Positions 21,540-32,795 of a DNA stretch of 64,000 nt are shown here, piece by piece (the stretch's first letter is position 1; each line of letters begins with the position of its first letter). This DNA is from Sycobia sp. Sy_11 (taxonomy: Eukaryota > Arthropoda > Insecta > Hymenoptera > Epichrysomallidae), in NCBI GenBank assembly GCA_018907035.1, contig JACCIC010000167.1, forward strand, positions 1,240,001 through 1,304,000, read 5' to 3'. Below the pieces are notes generated by a model that ran no database searches, was not told where the DNA came from, and worked only from the letters and a program-made list of their open reading frames with translations. Both the position numbers and the translations under genes were made by a program.

Positions 21540-22345
21540 TTTACTAGACGGGAGGGGTCCGCATGATGTCTGCCGGAACGCTGGTCTATGGCCCTTCTAA
21601 ATTTTGCTGTACCATTAATCCGGTGGGCCTTCGTTGCGATACCTTGTATATTTGGCATTCTGGGTAATGTTTTACGTACTTATATACGTCTATCTTCATG
21701 CCAGGCCAGTAATCACTCTGGCTGACATTGTGTGTTGTCTTCTCTACGCCAAAATGTCCCGACGTCTGTGTGTTATGGCATTCAAATAGTACTCGTTTTC
21801 CATCACTTCGCGGGACTACAATAGCGCATCTGGTACGTGATGCAAAGCTCCCTTCCTGCGGACGATTTCCATATCATACGCTTGTAACGCGGTTGCTCAT
21901 TTTGCTAGGCGCCCTGTTGGGCCTTTAAGTATGTGCAACCACTTTAGGCTGCTGAGGATTGTGATGGCCGTTAATTTTTTGCCTAGTAATTACCCGTGGA
22001 ATTTTTCCACGACTTACAGGACGGCTAGGCATTCTTTCTCAGTAACCGCGTAGATGGATTCAGCATGCATTAGCGTCTGATCGCATAGGCAATCGTGCTA
22101 TTGTTGTTGCTTGTATCACCAGGAGTCGAAGCTTGTCGAATGCTTCCAGCTGAGCTTGTCTCCAGTACCACTTTATGTTCTTTCTAAGTAGTCTTATGAG
22201 CGTCAGCTAAATCTTGGCCAGGTCTTAGAGGAACAGCGTACCATCCGACCACGTCTAAAACCGCCCGTAAATAACGCAAGTTGGTAGGCCTCGGATATAC
22301 GTTTACTGGGCGAATTGTCTTCGAGTCGGTACGCAGGCGGTTCTC
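21540..22345 (-). pseudogene. pol: Ty3/gypsy RNase H/integrase fragment
   Basis: The minus strand carries gypsy pol pieces. ESIYAVTEKECLAV near 22020-22065 is RNase H. SSLKWLHILKGPTGRLAKWA and QAYDMEIVRRKGALHHVPDA near 21850-21960 are the RNase H end. Sequence resembling the RT connection lies upstream to about 22345, and decayed integrase lies down to 21540. Many stops and frame changes occur. There is no LTR. Confidence 0.75.
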
Positions 22346-22604
22346 TTCTATAATCAAAGATGAGCAGAGATTGCTAGAGACATAGGTGGAGTTGGTTCCG
22401 TGACAGTGTCAGATTTTGGGGCAGAATTACGAACAAGTTCTTTCTGCAATCTCGACTATCGATAAATATAGCGCACTGCTGAAAAATATCCGAATAGAAA
22501 GCATATATAATATAATTAACGCATGAAAGCAAAGAAGGAGAAATAGAGCGCGTGTAAAGGCTGGTGTTAAGGGGAGGGGCAAGGTGGCAGGCAGGCACGA
22601 TGCG

Positions 22605-23502
22605 AAGCAAGTGGATACCCCGTCTAAAAGCTTGTTCGTCTTTTGAGGCGATCCACGAATTGAATCATTTCTCCAATTCGTCGTAAAAACTGAAGTGCTG
22701 CTTAGCCAGACCATGAGTCATCGACCGGAATAGGTGGTAGTCTAAAGGAAAAATGTCTGGTGTATACGGCGGGTGGGGTAGAACGTCCCAATTGAGTGCT
22801 TTTAACGTTTCCTTTACGATTTTTGTAACATGTGGCCGAGCGTTGTCATGCTGAAAAATGACTTTAGCGTGCTTTTTGGCATATTGAGGACGTTTAATCT
22901 TCAATGCTCCGCTCAATTGCATCAGCTGTTGTTGGTGACATTCCCCGGTGACGGTTTGATTATACTGGTGTAGTTTGTAATAGATTACTCCAAGATGATC
23001 CCACCAAATGCACAGCATTAGTTTCGTGCCATGAATGTTTGGCTTGGCCCTCGTGGTAGAGGCATGCCTGGACTTATCCTATGACTTCCTACGCTTTAGG
23101 TTGCCGTAGTGAATTCACTTTTCGTCTCCCGTCACGACTCGATGTAAAAATTCTTTGCGATTTTGCCTTTTGAGCAATTGTTCGCAAGCGAATAAGCGAC
23201 GCTCGACGTCTCTTAGCTTCAGTTCGTAAGGAACCTTATTTCTTTGCTTTTCGACCATACCGTTGTGAAATAGCTTGCGGAGTCAATCCTAACACTTGTG
23301 CAAGTTTTTCCACTGCGTGTTTTGTCCTCCACGTCAAAATCATCACTTTTGAATTTTTGGAACCATTCCTGACAACTTCTTTCAGTTAAATTAATATCAT
23401 TTTATGTTTCTATGAGTAGGCGATGTGCGTTAGCTGCTTTAAATGATAGAAGTAAATTAACAATTCCCACAAATGACGCTTACTTGGCTCAAAACTTGAC
23501 AT
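22605..23502 (-). pseudogene. Mariner transposase, decayed (minus)
   Basis: The start is at 23502 (MSSFEPSKRHLWEL). The catalytic half at 22605-23018 reads LMLCIWWDHLGVIYY, IFQHDNARPHVTK (second Asp) and PPYTPDIFPLDYHLFRSM (third Asp), which fits a D,D34D mariner. The N-terminal half needs several frame changes. It ends near GIHL at about 22605; inverted terminal repeats were not found. It is clearly related to the better copy at 45.3-46.6 kb but diverged from it. Confidence 0.9.
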
Positions 23503-23784
23503 CTTAATACGATGAAAACTAAATGATACTAGCAAAAAGTCAGAGGTATTAAAAGATTGTACTGTTTCCAGATGTCAACACATACTATACGACTTTTTAC
23601 AGCTGATAATTTCGATGTTATCTTATCGGTGGTACCATCTTTTCATAACGTCGGAAACTTGTACACCTAATATGTATATGAATATCTACAGATTAATTAT
23701 TTGTTTTTTGAGCTCGCCGATTTTCGTTTGTGAAAAAAATGAAGAAAAGAATTTGTATTCAATTTTGCGTAAAAAAATAAAGTC

Positions 23785-24178
23785 TAGTGAAGTTTGTAAA
23801 ATGTTACCAAAGGCATATGTTGTAATGATCCAGACGCCCCAGCACATAACAACCGATGAAAACATGAAAAAAGTGAAAGAAATGGTTATGAACGATCGCT
23901 GAATCTCAATCAGAAAAGTTCCTGATGATATTGGCATATCAGTTAGCTCAGGCCATGGAATTTTTTCGGATGTTTTGGATATGAAACGTGTCGCAGCAAA
24001 ATTTATTCCAAAATTATTGAATTTCGAACAAAAACAGCGGTGAATGGAAGTTGCTCAGGAGTCGCTAAATGAAGTTAATAACGATGCAGAACTACTAAAA
24101 CGTGTTATAACAGCTGACGAAACATGGGTTTGAGAATATGGTGTCGATAAGACTGAAAAAAAGGCTGCCACTTAAAAA
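23785..24178 (+). pseudogene. Mariner transposase N-terminal fragment, different lineage
   Basis: The plus strand reads HITTDENMKKVKEMVMNDR, stop, ISIRKVPDDIGIS, FIPKLLNFEQKQR, stop, and RVITADETWV, which contains the first catalytic Asp. This is the helix-turn-helix linker to the start of the catalytic domain of a mariner unlike the two MSxFEPS copies. It is cut near 24180, before a (TA)n run. Confidence 0.8.
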
Positions 24179-24244
24179 GTAAGCAAAGAATTTTGGTGAA
24201 AATTTTATCGTACTTCAGGGGCATGCGACGGGTGGATTCTCTTG

Positions 24245-24245
<1 letters not shown>

Positions 24246-24308
<63 letters not shown>

Positions 24309-24357
24309 AATGCGTGTACTAATTCTTTTCTCAATTTCGGTACTGAAAATCCCCCCC

Positions 24358-24425
<68 letters not shown>

Positions 24426-24557
24426 TGTACTTATTTTTCGATTTTTCGTATCAGCTTGATTTTTACAGGTAATTTGTAGTAAAAATAGATCGAATCTCAT
24501 TTACATTAATATTATTTTAATGTACGAATATACCACCAACCATGCACAATGCAGTGT

Positions 24558-24597
<40 letters not shown>
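24246..24597. repeat. (TA)n, (GT)n and (TA)n microsatellites within a dispersed repeat
   Basis: (TA)n occupies 24246-24302, a C9 run and (GT)n occupy about 24350-24423, and a second TA-rich run occupies 24555-24597. The unique sequence around the (GT)n (CGGTACTGAAAATCC before, ACTTATTTTTCGATTTTTCG after) recurs at 34.8-35.0 kb. Confidence 0.85.
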
Positions 24598-24599
24598 GA

Positions 24600-24809
24600 A
24601 GTATAGCGTGAGCTTTCGCACTGCCGCACGAGCGTCGATCTTATGTATAGTGCAGGCAGTCTGTTTTGAGCCCTTGTTAAAGCTTGACGTGTTTCATTGA
24701 AGTCTTCAAGTATGAAGTTAATTCTTGTTCTTTTTATTGCAAATCTTTACTCTGCTAATTAACATTTATTTACATAATTAATAATACCGAATTCTAACAG
24801 GTTATGGGC
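24600..24809 (+). mobile_element. Possible copia-type solo LTR with primer-site remnant
   Basis: GGTTATGGGC at 24800-24809 matches the first ten bases of the copia initiator tRNA-Met primer site and follows TTCTAACA, a plausible LTR end. The 200 bp upstream could be an LTR. No copia coding sequence follows in the next kilobase, so this is either an LTR fragment or chance. Confidence 0.4.
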
Positions 24810-25600
24810 ATCGAGCACTACCAATGAGCGGGTTTATGATTTGTAAAAGTTTAGTTAAGTGTAAATCCTTTGTTTCTGAGAGAAAGGTCGAGTCCCGCGT
24901 GAGCGTTCCTTTGTCCTTGCGTCGAGATTTTCCTGGAGGAAAATTACAAGGCAGATAATTCCACAAAGGTTTTTAAAGTTTTCCGATTTTCTGGTTGATT
25001 TTCCTACAGAGATGGAAAAAGGGAAAAACGTGGTTGTAAGCGTAAGTGCCTATCAGATAAAAATCAATCAACCAAGGATTGGCTAAGTAGTTTTAATTAA
25101 TTACAATAAAAATGTATAAGATACACTTTTATATTAATTAAAATAAAAATGTATCTTATATATTTTTATGTGTCTTATACATAAAAATGTATAAGACACA
25201 CTTTATATACAATTTATAGATTGTTAAAAATTCAAGTAATCTAGATTCTCAATAATGAAGGTTAATGGTATTTCGCATTAATTTTCGGTTGATTGAATCT
25301 GATATAATGTAAAATGCTTTCTGATTTAAAATTAATTGATATTTCAAGTTTAGAGAATTATGCATTGTAAATTCAATTTAACAAATATTTCAGATGATCT
25401 AATTTGAAATGCGTCATATTTAAGATTGGAAGATTGAAATGTAACTTTTGAAATTATAGATCAGTTTAGTTAAAAATTAAAATTATGAATTAATTTTATT
25501 TAACATTCATGTAATTGTTAATAATTAAGTAAGTGCGGTAACTTAATAATTAATTATTAATAGATTTCAAAATTTATAAAATTTCTAAAACTGACTAGAG
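24810..25600. other. AT-rich DNA with a small perfect hairpin
   Basis: No genes are seen. GTGTCTTATACAT and its exact complement flank a 4-nt loop at 25170-25199. Related partial copies of the arm (GTATAAGATACAC, GTATCTTATA) lie just upstream near 25110-25160. Confidence 0.5.
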
Positions 25601-25627
25601 TTGAGATTCGCGGAAGTCGAGTCGCGC

Positions 25628-25735
25628 CGGAAAAATTTGGAATTCTCGCGCATGCGCGATATTCGGAAAAATTTGGAATTCTCGCGCATGCGCGATATTC
25701 GGAAAAATTTAGAATTCTCGCGCATGCACGATATA
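25628..25735 (+). repeat. Three tandem 36-bp units with GCGCATGCGC palindromes
   Basis: Exact 36-bp units start at 25628 and 25664, with a slightly changed third at 25700. Each carries TCGCGCATGCGCGA, a perfect 14-nt palindrome containing GCGCATGCGC; unit three has GCGCATGCAC. GCGCATGCGC is the core of the NRF1 (insect Ewg) binding site. As 36 is divisible by 3, the units also read as a 12-residue protein repeat, but no gene context supports translation. Confidence 0.85.
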
Positions 25736-26016
25736 TGTTCGTTGTGTCAATTTTTTATTGTTAATATAAAAGTTTTAGTATTTCTAGAAAAAAGATTTTA
25801 ACGGTCGCTGCTCAAGGCCCGCCTTGAGCGACGGGCTCTTTACCGAGCGCGCGGCCTAGTCCGGGCGGAGTCCGAGCGTCAAATCGCACAAGGAGGCTTC
25901 CTATGAAGCTGGGGACGCATTTTCCGTAATCACCGTGTAAATAACATTGTTTCTCGTAAGAAAAATCGCCGTAATGTATGTTATATGGGAGAGTTTTGTA
26001 TATGCGTACTGTACGG

Positions 26017-27150
26017 TATACGAGGGTGAATTGATAAGTTTCCGGCCTGACCAAGAGATGGCGCCACTAGGCCTACCTTGAGGTGGCGTTTTATAGTAAC
26101 ATCCTTAGATAGCTTGTAGCTATAGTTTTAGTCCGAACATTAGGTTTGAGATTAGGTTTAAGAGCACGCTGAACAAGAGGCCTTTGTATTTTTCGTAAAA
26201 ATGGAAAAGCTGGAAAATCGTGCTGTCATCAAATACTTTTATTTGAAGGGGTTCGCGCCGAAGGAAATTAAGGAAGAGATGGACTCAGCACTGGGGACAT
26301 CCTCCCCATCATATTCCACCGTTAAGCAGTGGGTTGCCGAGTTTAAAATGGGTCGTGCGAGCACCTTTGCTGAAAGACCACAGATTAAAAGTGCGTGAGA
26401 TAGCTGAGACCTGTAAGATGTCATATGAACGTGTATAAAATATTTTGCACCAACATTTGTATATGGAAAAGTTCTGTACAAGATGGGTGCCGCGTTTGCT
26501 AACATTCGACCAAAAATTTATTCGAAAGAACATTTCTACCGCCAATTGGGCGTTGTATAAGCGTAATCCAAGCGAATTTTTGCGTCGATTCGTAACAGTT
26601 GACGAAATGTGGGTCCACTACTACACTCCTGAAACCAAACAACAGTCTAAAAAGTGGATCGGACCAGGGAACCAACTCCAAAGAAGGCAAAAATAATTTT
26701 TTGACTAACAAGGTTATGACTACTGTTTTTTTGAGATGCAAGCGGTATTATATACATTGATTACCTTGAAAAGGGTAAAACTATCACTGGTCAATACTAC
26801 GCAGACTTATTGCAACGTTTGAGCCACGAAGTCAGAATTAAAGACCTCATCTGGCGAAGAAAAAAATCTTGTTTCATCACGATAACGCACCAGCGCAGAT
26901 GTTAATCGTTGCGATGGCTAAAATCAACGATCTGAAGTTTGAATTGATGCCGCACCCTCCTTACTCTCCACACCTAGCTCCGAGTTACTATTATCTGTTT
27001 CCTAACCTCAAAAAATGGCTTGGGGGTAAGAGATTTGCGGACAGTGAAGAAGTAATCAAAGCTATAAATGGGTGTTTTGAGGAGCTTGACGAATCAGTCT
27101 ATAGAGATGGCATTACTAGACTAGAACAGCGGGATACGTAAAAATAAGTG
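26017..27150 (+). pseudogene. Mariner element with decayed transposase (plus)
   Basis: The 5' end is present: ACGAGGGTGAATTGATAAGT resembles a mariner inverted repeat at about 26020. The start Met at 26201 begins MEKLENRAVIKYFYLKGF, followed by SSPSYSTVKQWVAEFKMGR. The catalytic half reads TVDEMWVHYY (first Asp), FHHDNAPAQ (second Asp) and HLAPSYYYLFPNLKKWLGG, where the third catalytic Asp of the usual LAPSDYYLF is Tyr. Several frame changes lie between. The right inverted repeat is missing. Confidence 0.88.
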
Positions 27151-27690
27151 CGTGTGCGCGATATAGCAGCGCGTGCACCTATTTCTGTTCGTATATAACC
27201 ACCGGATTTCAATTGTAGAATCCGTGGATAAGAGGGAGTGAGATGCACACCGTATTCTATACGGGACAGCATTGTAGGTGATCGCGTTCCCCCTGCGTAT
27301 GCTGGAAAGTATATGTTTGCTGGTTCGCTGAGCGCTTATGCTTCTGTGTTTACACAGTTTAAAGGCCTCTCTGAGTTCCATACCTGTTGAACAGGGGGAC
27401 CTTTTGCCTCCGTCCCCTCGACGGTTGATGTGACTGGAGAGTCCGCGATGACGACGTGCCTCGAAGCTCTTAATCCCTCCTTAGGAGCTTCGACGTTAAG
27501 GACACGGCTTTTTTCCAGGAAATAAAATCGAATTCGTAATGAAGGGAATCGAGTGTGTGGCGAGTAGTGTGTGTAGAGATCTCTAATTAACGTGATTTGA
27601 GTCACACCACCTGAAATAAATCTAACTAGTATTTAAGATTATGTTTAAATCCTATAGGTACTGAAGTTGCCGGAAGCGCTGCCTTGGGAA
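27151..27690. other. Non-coding stretch, possible LTR/leader of the following element
   Basis: Moderate GC content, no coding frame. The position directly before a gag-like region suggests LTR or leader, but no primer-binding site was found. CCTGTT/AACAGG near 27382-27394 is a small palindrome. Confidence 0.3.
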
Positions 27691-29430
27691 AGAAGGTATG
27701 GCGGGCGATCGAGAAGGTATGGAGAAGGCATTGCTACGAGCGTACTATCAAGAACAAAGGGTGTACCTTTATCGCTCGCGTGAGAAGAGTCTTACCACTT
27801 CTATTGTTTTCTCTGATACGAAGATGGAGGGGATCGGGCACTTAACGTGCCCTGAATGAACTTGACGCTCTCGACCGAGTGTGGCCCAAAGGACAAGTCT
27901 TGATCGAATTCTTTCCCGAAAAAGAAAAAGAAGCTTCTAGGAGGAAGGAGTCTGAGATTGATCATAATTTAAGTATGATAGCGCGTGACATTCAGTCAGC
28001 TACGCGCTAGGCAAACGAGAGCATGGAGAATTTAACTGAATCCATGAACAATCTGGTCGAGAGGAGTAAGAAGGTTCAGGAGAACTAAGTCAGTCAGTTG
28101 ATCAACTGGCTTTCGGCTGATAAGCTTGAGTCAGCCATGATAACACTGGCTGAAAAAATAGTGCCTGCGATTACGCATGTAGCTACTACGCAGCCTGTCA
28201 GTACACCGACAATCATGCAAAATCAGGCAAACGAAGAGAAATCAGTAGAACCTGAAATTGAACTACAGCCAGTTAACTTTAAGCTAAAAATTAAATCTAA
28301 TGCGTAATTGGGAAACATATCCTAACTGGATGTGAGGTCATTGACTGAAAGTGTCCAAAGCAATTGAAAAGATAAAGAAACTCGATGTCGAATGGCAAAA
28401 CTCGCGAAGTTTAAGTCATAGTGTTAATATGTTATTGCCATTGCAGGTTCTTGAAAGCTCTCAGGGGCTCGAACAAGAGGAAGTGCAGGTGGTCAATGAG
28501 AAGGCGCCATTGTCGCTGGATGATCGGAATTTCAATCCGTACGAAGAACTTACAGCAGGCATGCGAGATGCTCTCGTTAAGAGCCTGGAGGCTCTTGCGT
28601 CCAAGCAAGAGAAGCTGAAAGAGGTAAGGCCATCGACCAACTATATGAATTACGAATATAATCCGTCCATTTCACAAGAAGAAGATTCTGATTCTCATGT
28701 AGGATTACCAGACTTCAGTTATATGAAAAATTCTAATATTTCTAATTTTGAGTAGAAAGCAGCAGATTTGCATGATAAATTGCTTCACTTGAAAGCAGAT
28801 TCGAGCTGTTCATTGGCTGATACTCAGCCTGTTATCACGACTCATAGTGTGAACAATGAGACTATTGCATCTGGTATCGAAGAGAGTTAAAATATTTCTA
28901 ACAACTTAAATAATAATATTGAAAGAAATAAAGATAAATCTGCATCTGATATAACAAATTCCAATATTTCATTTGAAAAGCTGTTTGAAACATTTATTTC
29001 TTGTTCTAATAAAGAGAATAATTCTTTCCGAAAGTATATGTTAATTAATGATATGATATCGTTGAGAATTATTTGAAATCGGAATTACGAGTCAAGAGGT
29101 TAAACTACGTGCTGACGATAAGGAAGGACGATGTCGTCGGCGAGAAAGCTTGTGACGACATGTTCAAAACCCGTTATATAATCATCAATCATATTGAATT
29201 AACGTACTATTAAAAGATAGTTAATATAGAATATTCTAGGGAGATACTTGAAAGTGAACATAAATAAAATTATTCAATGTTACAATTGCAACGAGCTTGG
29301 GAAGCATATAGCTCGCGATTGTCTGGGCAAGCAAAACCAGTCTAGGAAACGATCAATCGACGAAGGTCGCCCTGATGCCAAAAGAGGCAACCCTTTCAGC
29401 ACAGGCACTCGAAAGAGTGGTCGATCGGAC
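27690..29430 (+). pseudogene. gag: Gag-like region of a copia-type element
   Basis: Broken plus-strand frames run from MAGDREGMEKALLRAYYQEQ (about 27698). They continue through a helical segment (SMENLTESMNNLVERSKK) and the frames at 28098-28307 and 28351-28755, to a zinc knuckle CYNCNELGKHIARDC near 29278-29322. The knuckle has CX2CX3-HX4C-like spacing with a shifted His. The body is not a gag I can name. The protease and pre-integrase that follow make this the gag of a copia-type element. At least five stops or frame changes occur. Confidence 0.6.
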
Positions 29431-29907
29431 TAGAATGTCCAAAATGAGATCGGTAATGAAGACAATCGCGAAGGTTGCGGTGAGTTGTTCAAATTTAGTA
29501 ATCATAATGAATTATTATTGTGTGAATTTATTGCTGATTCCGCTGTTACTGAAGATATTGTCGGTTCAAAATTGATATTGATTAATGGTAAACCGATCGA
29601 TTGTCGAATGTGTTCCGCGAATATTGAGGGAAGAGTAGAAACTCGCGAGTTGAATAGGAAAATAATTCGGTTGCCAGAAACGTTATATTCAGAAGAGAGA
29701 GAGATAGATAGATGTGTAGATACTCGAACGAAAGAAAGAATCCTTACCGTTAATTATAAGTCACCATTCTGGACTATTTCTCTGGAAATACCTAAGCGGA
29801 AAATCGATAGCAGGTTGATAACAGAAAATACAAGCGTAGCTATGAACACTCGCAGTATAACTGGTTCAGATAAATCGGAAGAAAATCAGCTAGCAACTCC
29901 GCAGTAA
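29431..29907 (+). pseudogene. pol: Copia-type protease region
   Basis: CEFIADSAVTEDIVGSKLIL reads like the aspartic protease entry DSGAT-H-V with the catalytic DSG changed to DSA. LINGKPIDCR follows. The frame stays open for about 140 codons to 29907, but the altered active site and upstream breaks argue for a pseudogene. Confidence 0.6.
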
Positions 29908-30112
29908 AATATACAAGTTGAATCAAAACTCACCGATGAGACAAGTAAACTAAGCGAAATTGAATATAACAGTAGGTCGGACGACACAGTGAAACCGGAG
30001 GTAGAATATAAAAATCGAGAAATAAATTAAAGACGTTGTGTAAAGCTATGCTATGGCACATTAGGTTAGGACACGCGTCAATAAACGATCTTAAACATTT
30101 TGCAATGACCAA
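29908..30112 (+). pseudogene. pol: Copia-type pre-integrase fragment
   Basis: In the plus strand, LWHIRLGHASINDLKHFAMT near 30048-30107 (one frame change inside) is the GAG-pre-integrase signature. It ends at about 30112, exactly where a reversed mariner 5' end starts. Confidence 0.75.
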
Positions 30113-30290
30113 TCAAAATTTATAAAACGATATCCATCTCTTCCTTAATTTCCTTCGGCGTTAACCCCTTCAAATAAGAGTATTTGCTGACAGCACGATT
30201 TTTCAGCTTTTCCATTTTTACGAAAAACACAGAGGCGTCTTGTTCAACGTGCTCTCAAACCTAAACGAACATGGCGATCGGTCTGAAACT
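30113..30290 (-). mobile_element. Mariner 5' end fragment (minus)
   Basis: The minus strand encodes MEKLKNRAVSKYSYLKGLTP followed by KEIKEEMD, close to the start of the mariner at 26201, and carries the same 5' untranslated sequence. Only about 35 codons are present. It fills the break between the two copia halves. Confidence 0.85.
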
Positions 30291-30292
30291 AG

Positions 30293-30293
<1 letters not shown>

Positions 30294-30336
<43 letters not shown>

Positions 30337-30390
30337 TTATTTATGTATATATATATTTATATATATATGCATATATATATACATATATTT
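30294..30390. repeat. (TA)n microsatellite
   Basis: TA repeats with TTTA and TGCA interruptions directly follow the mariner fragment and precede the minus-strand copia RT end. Confidence 0.92.
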
Positions 30391-30392
30391 AA

Positions 30393-31770
30393 TGCAGTGT
30401 GCATAGTTGGTGATATATTCCAACACTCCATAAGTTATATCAAGTCTAGTAGAATTAGACAAGTACAACAACGATCCGACCAATTCACAATACATTCTAT
30501 TCGGTACTGCTTCTACTGCGCAATCTTCATTCTCTCTGCTTCTCCGGGTATCATTATAAGCATAAGAAGCCGACAAAGGAGTACTAATTGAATGTGTTCT
30601 CTTAAAAGCGAATTTTAACAAGTTCCGCACAAAATTTTTCTGTGACAATTTTACCATTTTATTGTATCTATCACACTCTAGCTTAATTCCCAAAAATTCG
30701 CGCGGCTCTCCAAAATCTTTGACTTTGAAATCGGTTGCAAATTTCTCTGTTATATTACTAATTTACTGCCTGCTATTACCAGAAATCAGGATATCATCCA
30801 CATATAAGAGTACAAAGCATATCAGTTTATTTACATATTTAACAAATAAGCATGGATCCGTAGAGTCCGAAAAATAACCATATTTGTTGATTGTCTCGGT
30901 GAATTTCAAATTCCACTGTTTAGGGCTAATTTTCCGACAGAGACCGCTTTAATTGCCAAAGGAGATTTTTATTTTCATTTGGTTTTACTTCCTCTGGTAC
31001 GTGCATGTAAATATCCTCATCTACCTCACCATATAAGAACGCTGTTTCTACATCTAATTGCCGAATTTCCCATTCGCAGCGATTTTCTATTGATAAACAT
31101 GCCCTCTCTAACAGGAGACGGGAAACTAGCGCAAACGTTTCATTAATAGCATATTCATTTTTATCTTTAAATCCGTGTATAACTAATTGCGCCTTATGTC
31201 GAATCTCATTTTTGTCGTCTCGTTTTGTTTTAAACACCCATCTCGAATCTAGAATGTTAAGATTTTTGTCAACTCCCTGAATCTCGTTTTTGTCAATTAT
31301 TTTGAATACATCCTTTTCTTCCAGGGATTTGATTTCCTTGCCTATCGCGTTCGACCAGCATTTACTCTCAGGAGTGCTGACTGCATCACGATAGCTAACT
31401 GGGTCCTTGTTTACCGAGGCTATTAGAACATGCATCACGCGATCCTGTGATTCGGTGTCGTATTCATTGTCGAAATACATTATATCTAGGGCAGATCTAG
31501 TTCTTTTAGGTCTACCTCGCCTAGCTTTGCTATTATTTTTTATTTCCGAGCTAATCTGGCTTTCTCCCTCTGAATCTAGTGTTTCGGATTCGGTCTTCCT
31601 AAAAATCAACCTATTCGTTTCTTTGTCGAATACATCGCCATATACCGTGTGTTCTAGAGATCGAAGATGTCGTGTCTCATACAGTTTCTTTTCCTTTGAT
31701 ACTAATATTTTATAACCGGTATGAGTGTAGCCTACCATTATACCGCGTATACCTTGTAATTCCAATTTAT
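30393..31770 (-). pseudogene. pol: Copia-type linker and reverse transcriptase (minus)
   Basis: A 279-codon frame (30926-31765) reads from the integrase C-terminal segment (IRGIMVGYTHTGYKILVSKE) through a linker to LDSRWVFKTKRDDKNE and RQLDVETAFLYGEVDEDIYM (RT motif A). After a break the catalytic box LLYVDDILISG lies near 30790. The frame at 30393-30693 gives the RT end (MGIKLECDRYNKMVKLSQKN, MYCELVGSLLYLSNSTR). RNase H is absent; the copy stops at a microsatellite. Confidence 0.9.
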
Positions 31771-32270
31771 GGTCAGTGTTTCATGGCTTTTTAAAGAAGC
31801 CTGATCTACCGAATCTCCACAGTTGACCTAGATCTAAGTGGAAACTGCTTCTCAATCTTATCAACAGAATATTCATATTCAGTGCATTGTGAAGACTTCT
31901 ATTATAAGTATACATGGCTGCTTCTACGGCTAAGTCCCAGTTACTCAAAGGCAAGCCCGAGTCAAACATCATAACGCGAACTTTTATTTCCAACGTTATA
32001 TTGAATCGTTCCGTAACACCATTATATTCAGGTGTATCCGGACACGCCATTTGCAATTCCGCGCCTAATTCAGCTAACTTAGCTACAGTTTCTCTGCTTG
32101 TAAATTCAGCTCCTTGATCCTTTCGTAAATAGCAAAATTTCTCGTCTGCACCTCGCGTTTCGAAGTTTCCTAATGCAAGATTCTATGCAACTACCGTTTT
32201 AATTCTGACGGGATACGCGTAAGCTACTCTAGAATAATCTACTAACTCTAATAATCTCAACAGACTCCAA
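31771..32270 (-). pseudogene. pol: Copia-type integrase core (minus)
   Basis: LLELVDYSRVAYAYPVRIK near 32205-32265 holds the first Asp. KDQGAEFTSRETVAKLAEL near 32065-32125 replaces the usual second-Asp block, and DTPEYNGVTERFN near 32000-32040 holds the Glu. The 3' end runs into the RT frame with one break. The 5' end near 32270 joins an unrelated transposase fragment. Confidence 0.85.
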
Positions 32271-32279
32271 ACCACAGCA

Positions 32280-32795
32280 TACGTACTGTTCAGACAGCTG
32301 GTGCAAGTATAAGAAGGCCGAAGCAAACAATGCTTTAAAAAATTATAAACATCGTTCTGCTCTTAGTGACGTACAAGAGGTGCTGAAACCGATCTAGGAA
32401 GATCTAACAAAAACGGAATTGCTGAAGAGATGTTTGGGCAGAAACACTGAAAATAACAATGGGTGTTTCAAATCAACAGTATGGACTATGGCACTGGAGC
32501 ATGTCTATAATGGAAAAAAATCGTTAAAATTGCATGCCTCACTGCTGCCTGCATTTTTAATGAAGGATTTAGCCCACTTTTGAAAATAATGGAAATTATG
32601 GGCGTGAAAATCGGCCAAACCGCTATGCAGTTCGCCAATATCCGCGACCAACAGCGCATTGTTTGAGAGAATCGCCGCTCGACTGAGGCTGCTAAGGAGA
32701 GCAAAACTCATAAAAAGCAGGCTAGATTAGATGAAAATATTCGCCTGGAACAAGTTGAAGGGATATTGTATGGCCCAGGCATCGCTGATTGAGCT
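32280..32795 (+). pseudogene. Mutator-like transposase C-terminal remnant
   Basis: The plus strand, with frame changes, reads HTYCSDSWCKYKKAEANNAL, LSDVQEVLKPI, LLKRCLGRNTENNNGCFKST and VWTMALEHVYNGKKSL. A later part keeps ANIRDQQRI and EQVEGILYGPGIAD. From family knowledge, a Cys-rich SWCKW block, a TQNNNESFN-like block and a final YGPGIAD block occur in order in proteins with a Mutator-like transposase domain common in animals. The N-terminal half is absent. Confidence 0.65.

Noticed and set aside
25601..25801. Repeat protein with three 12-residue units
   Set aside because: The repeat is explained by 36-bp DNA units with palindromes. There is no start context, partner or similarity.
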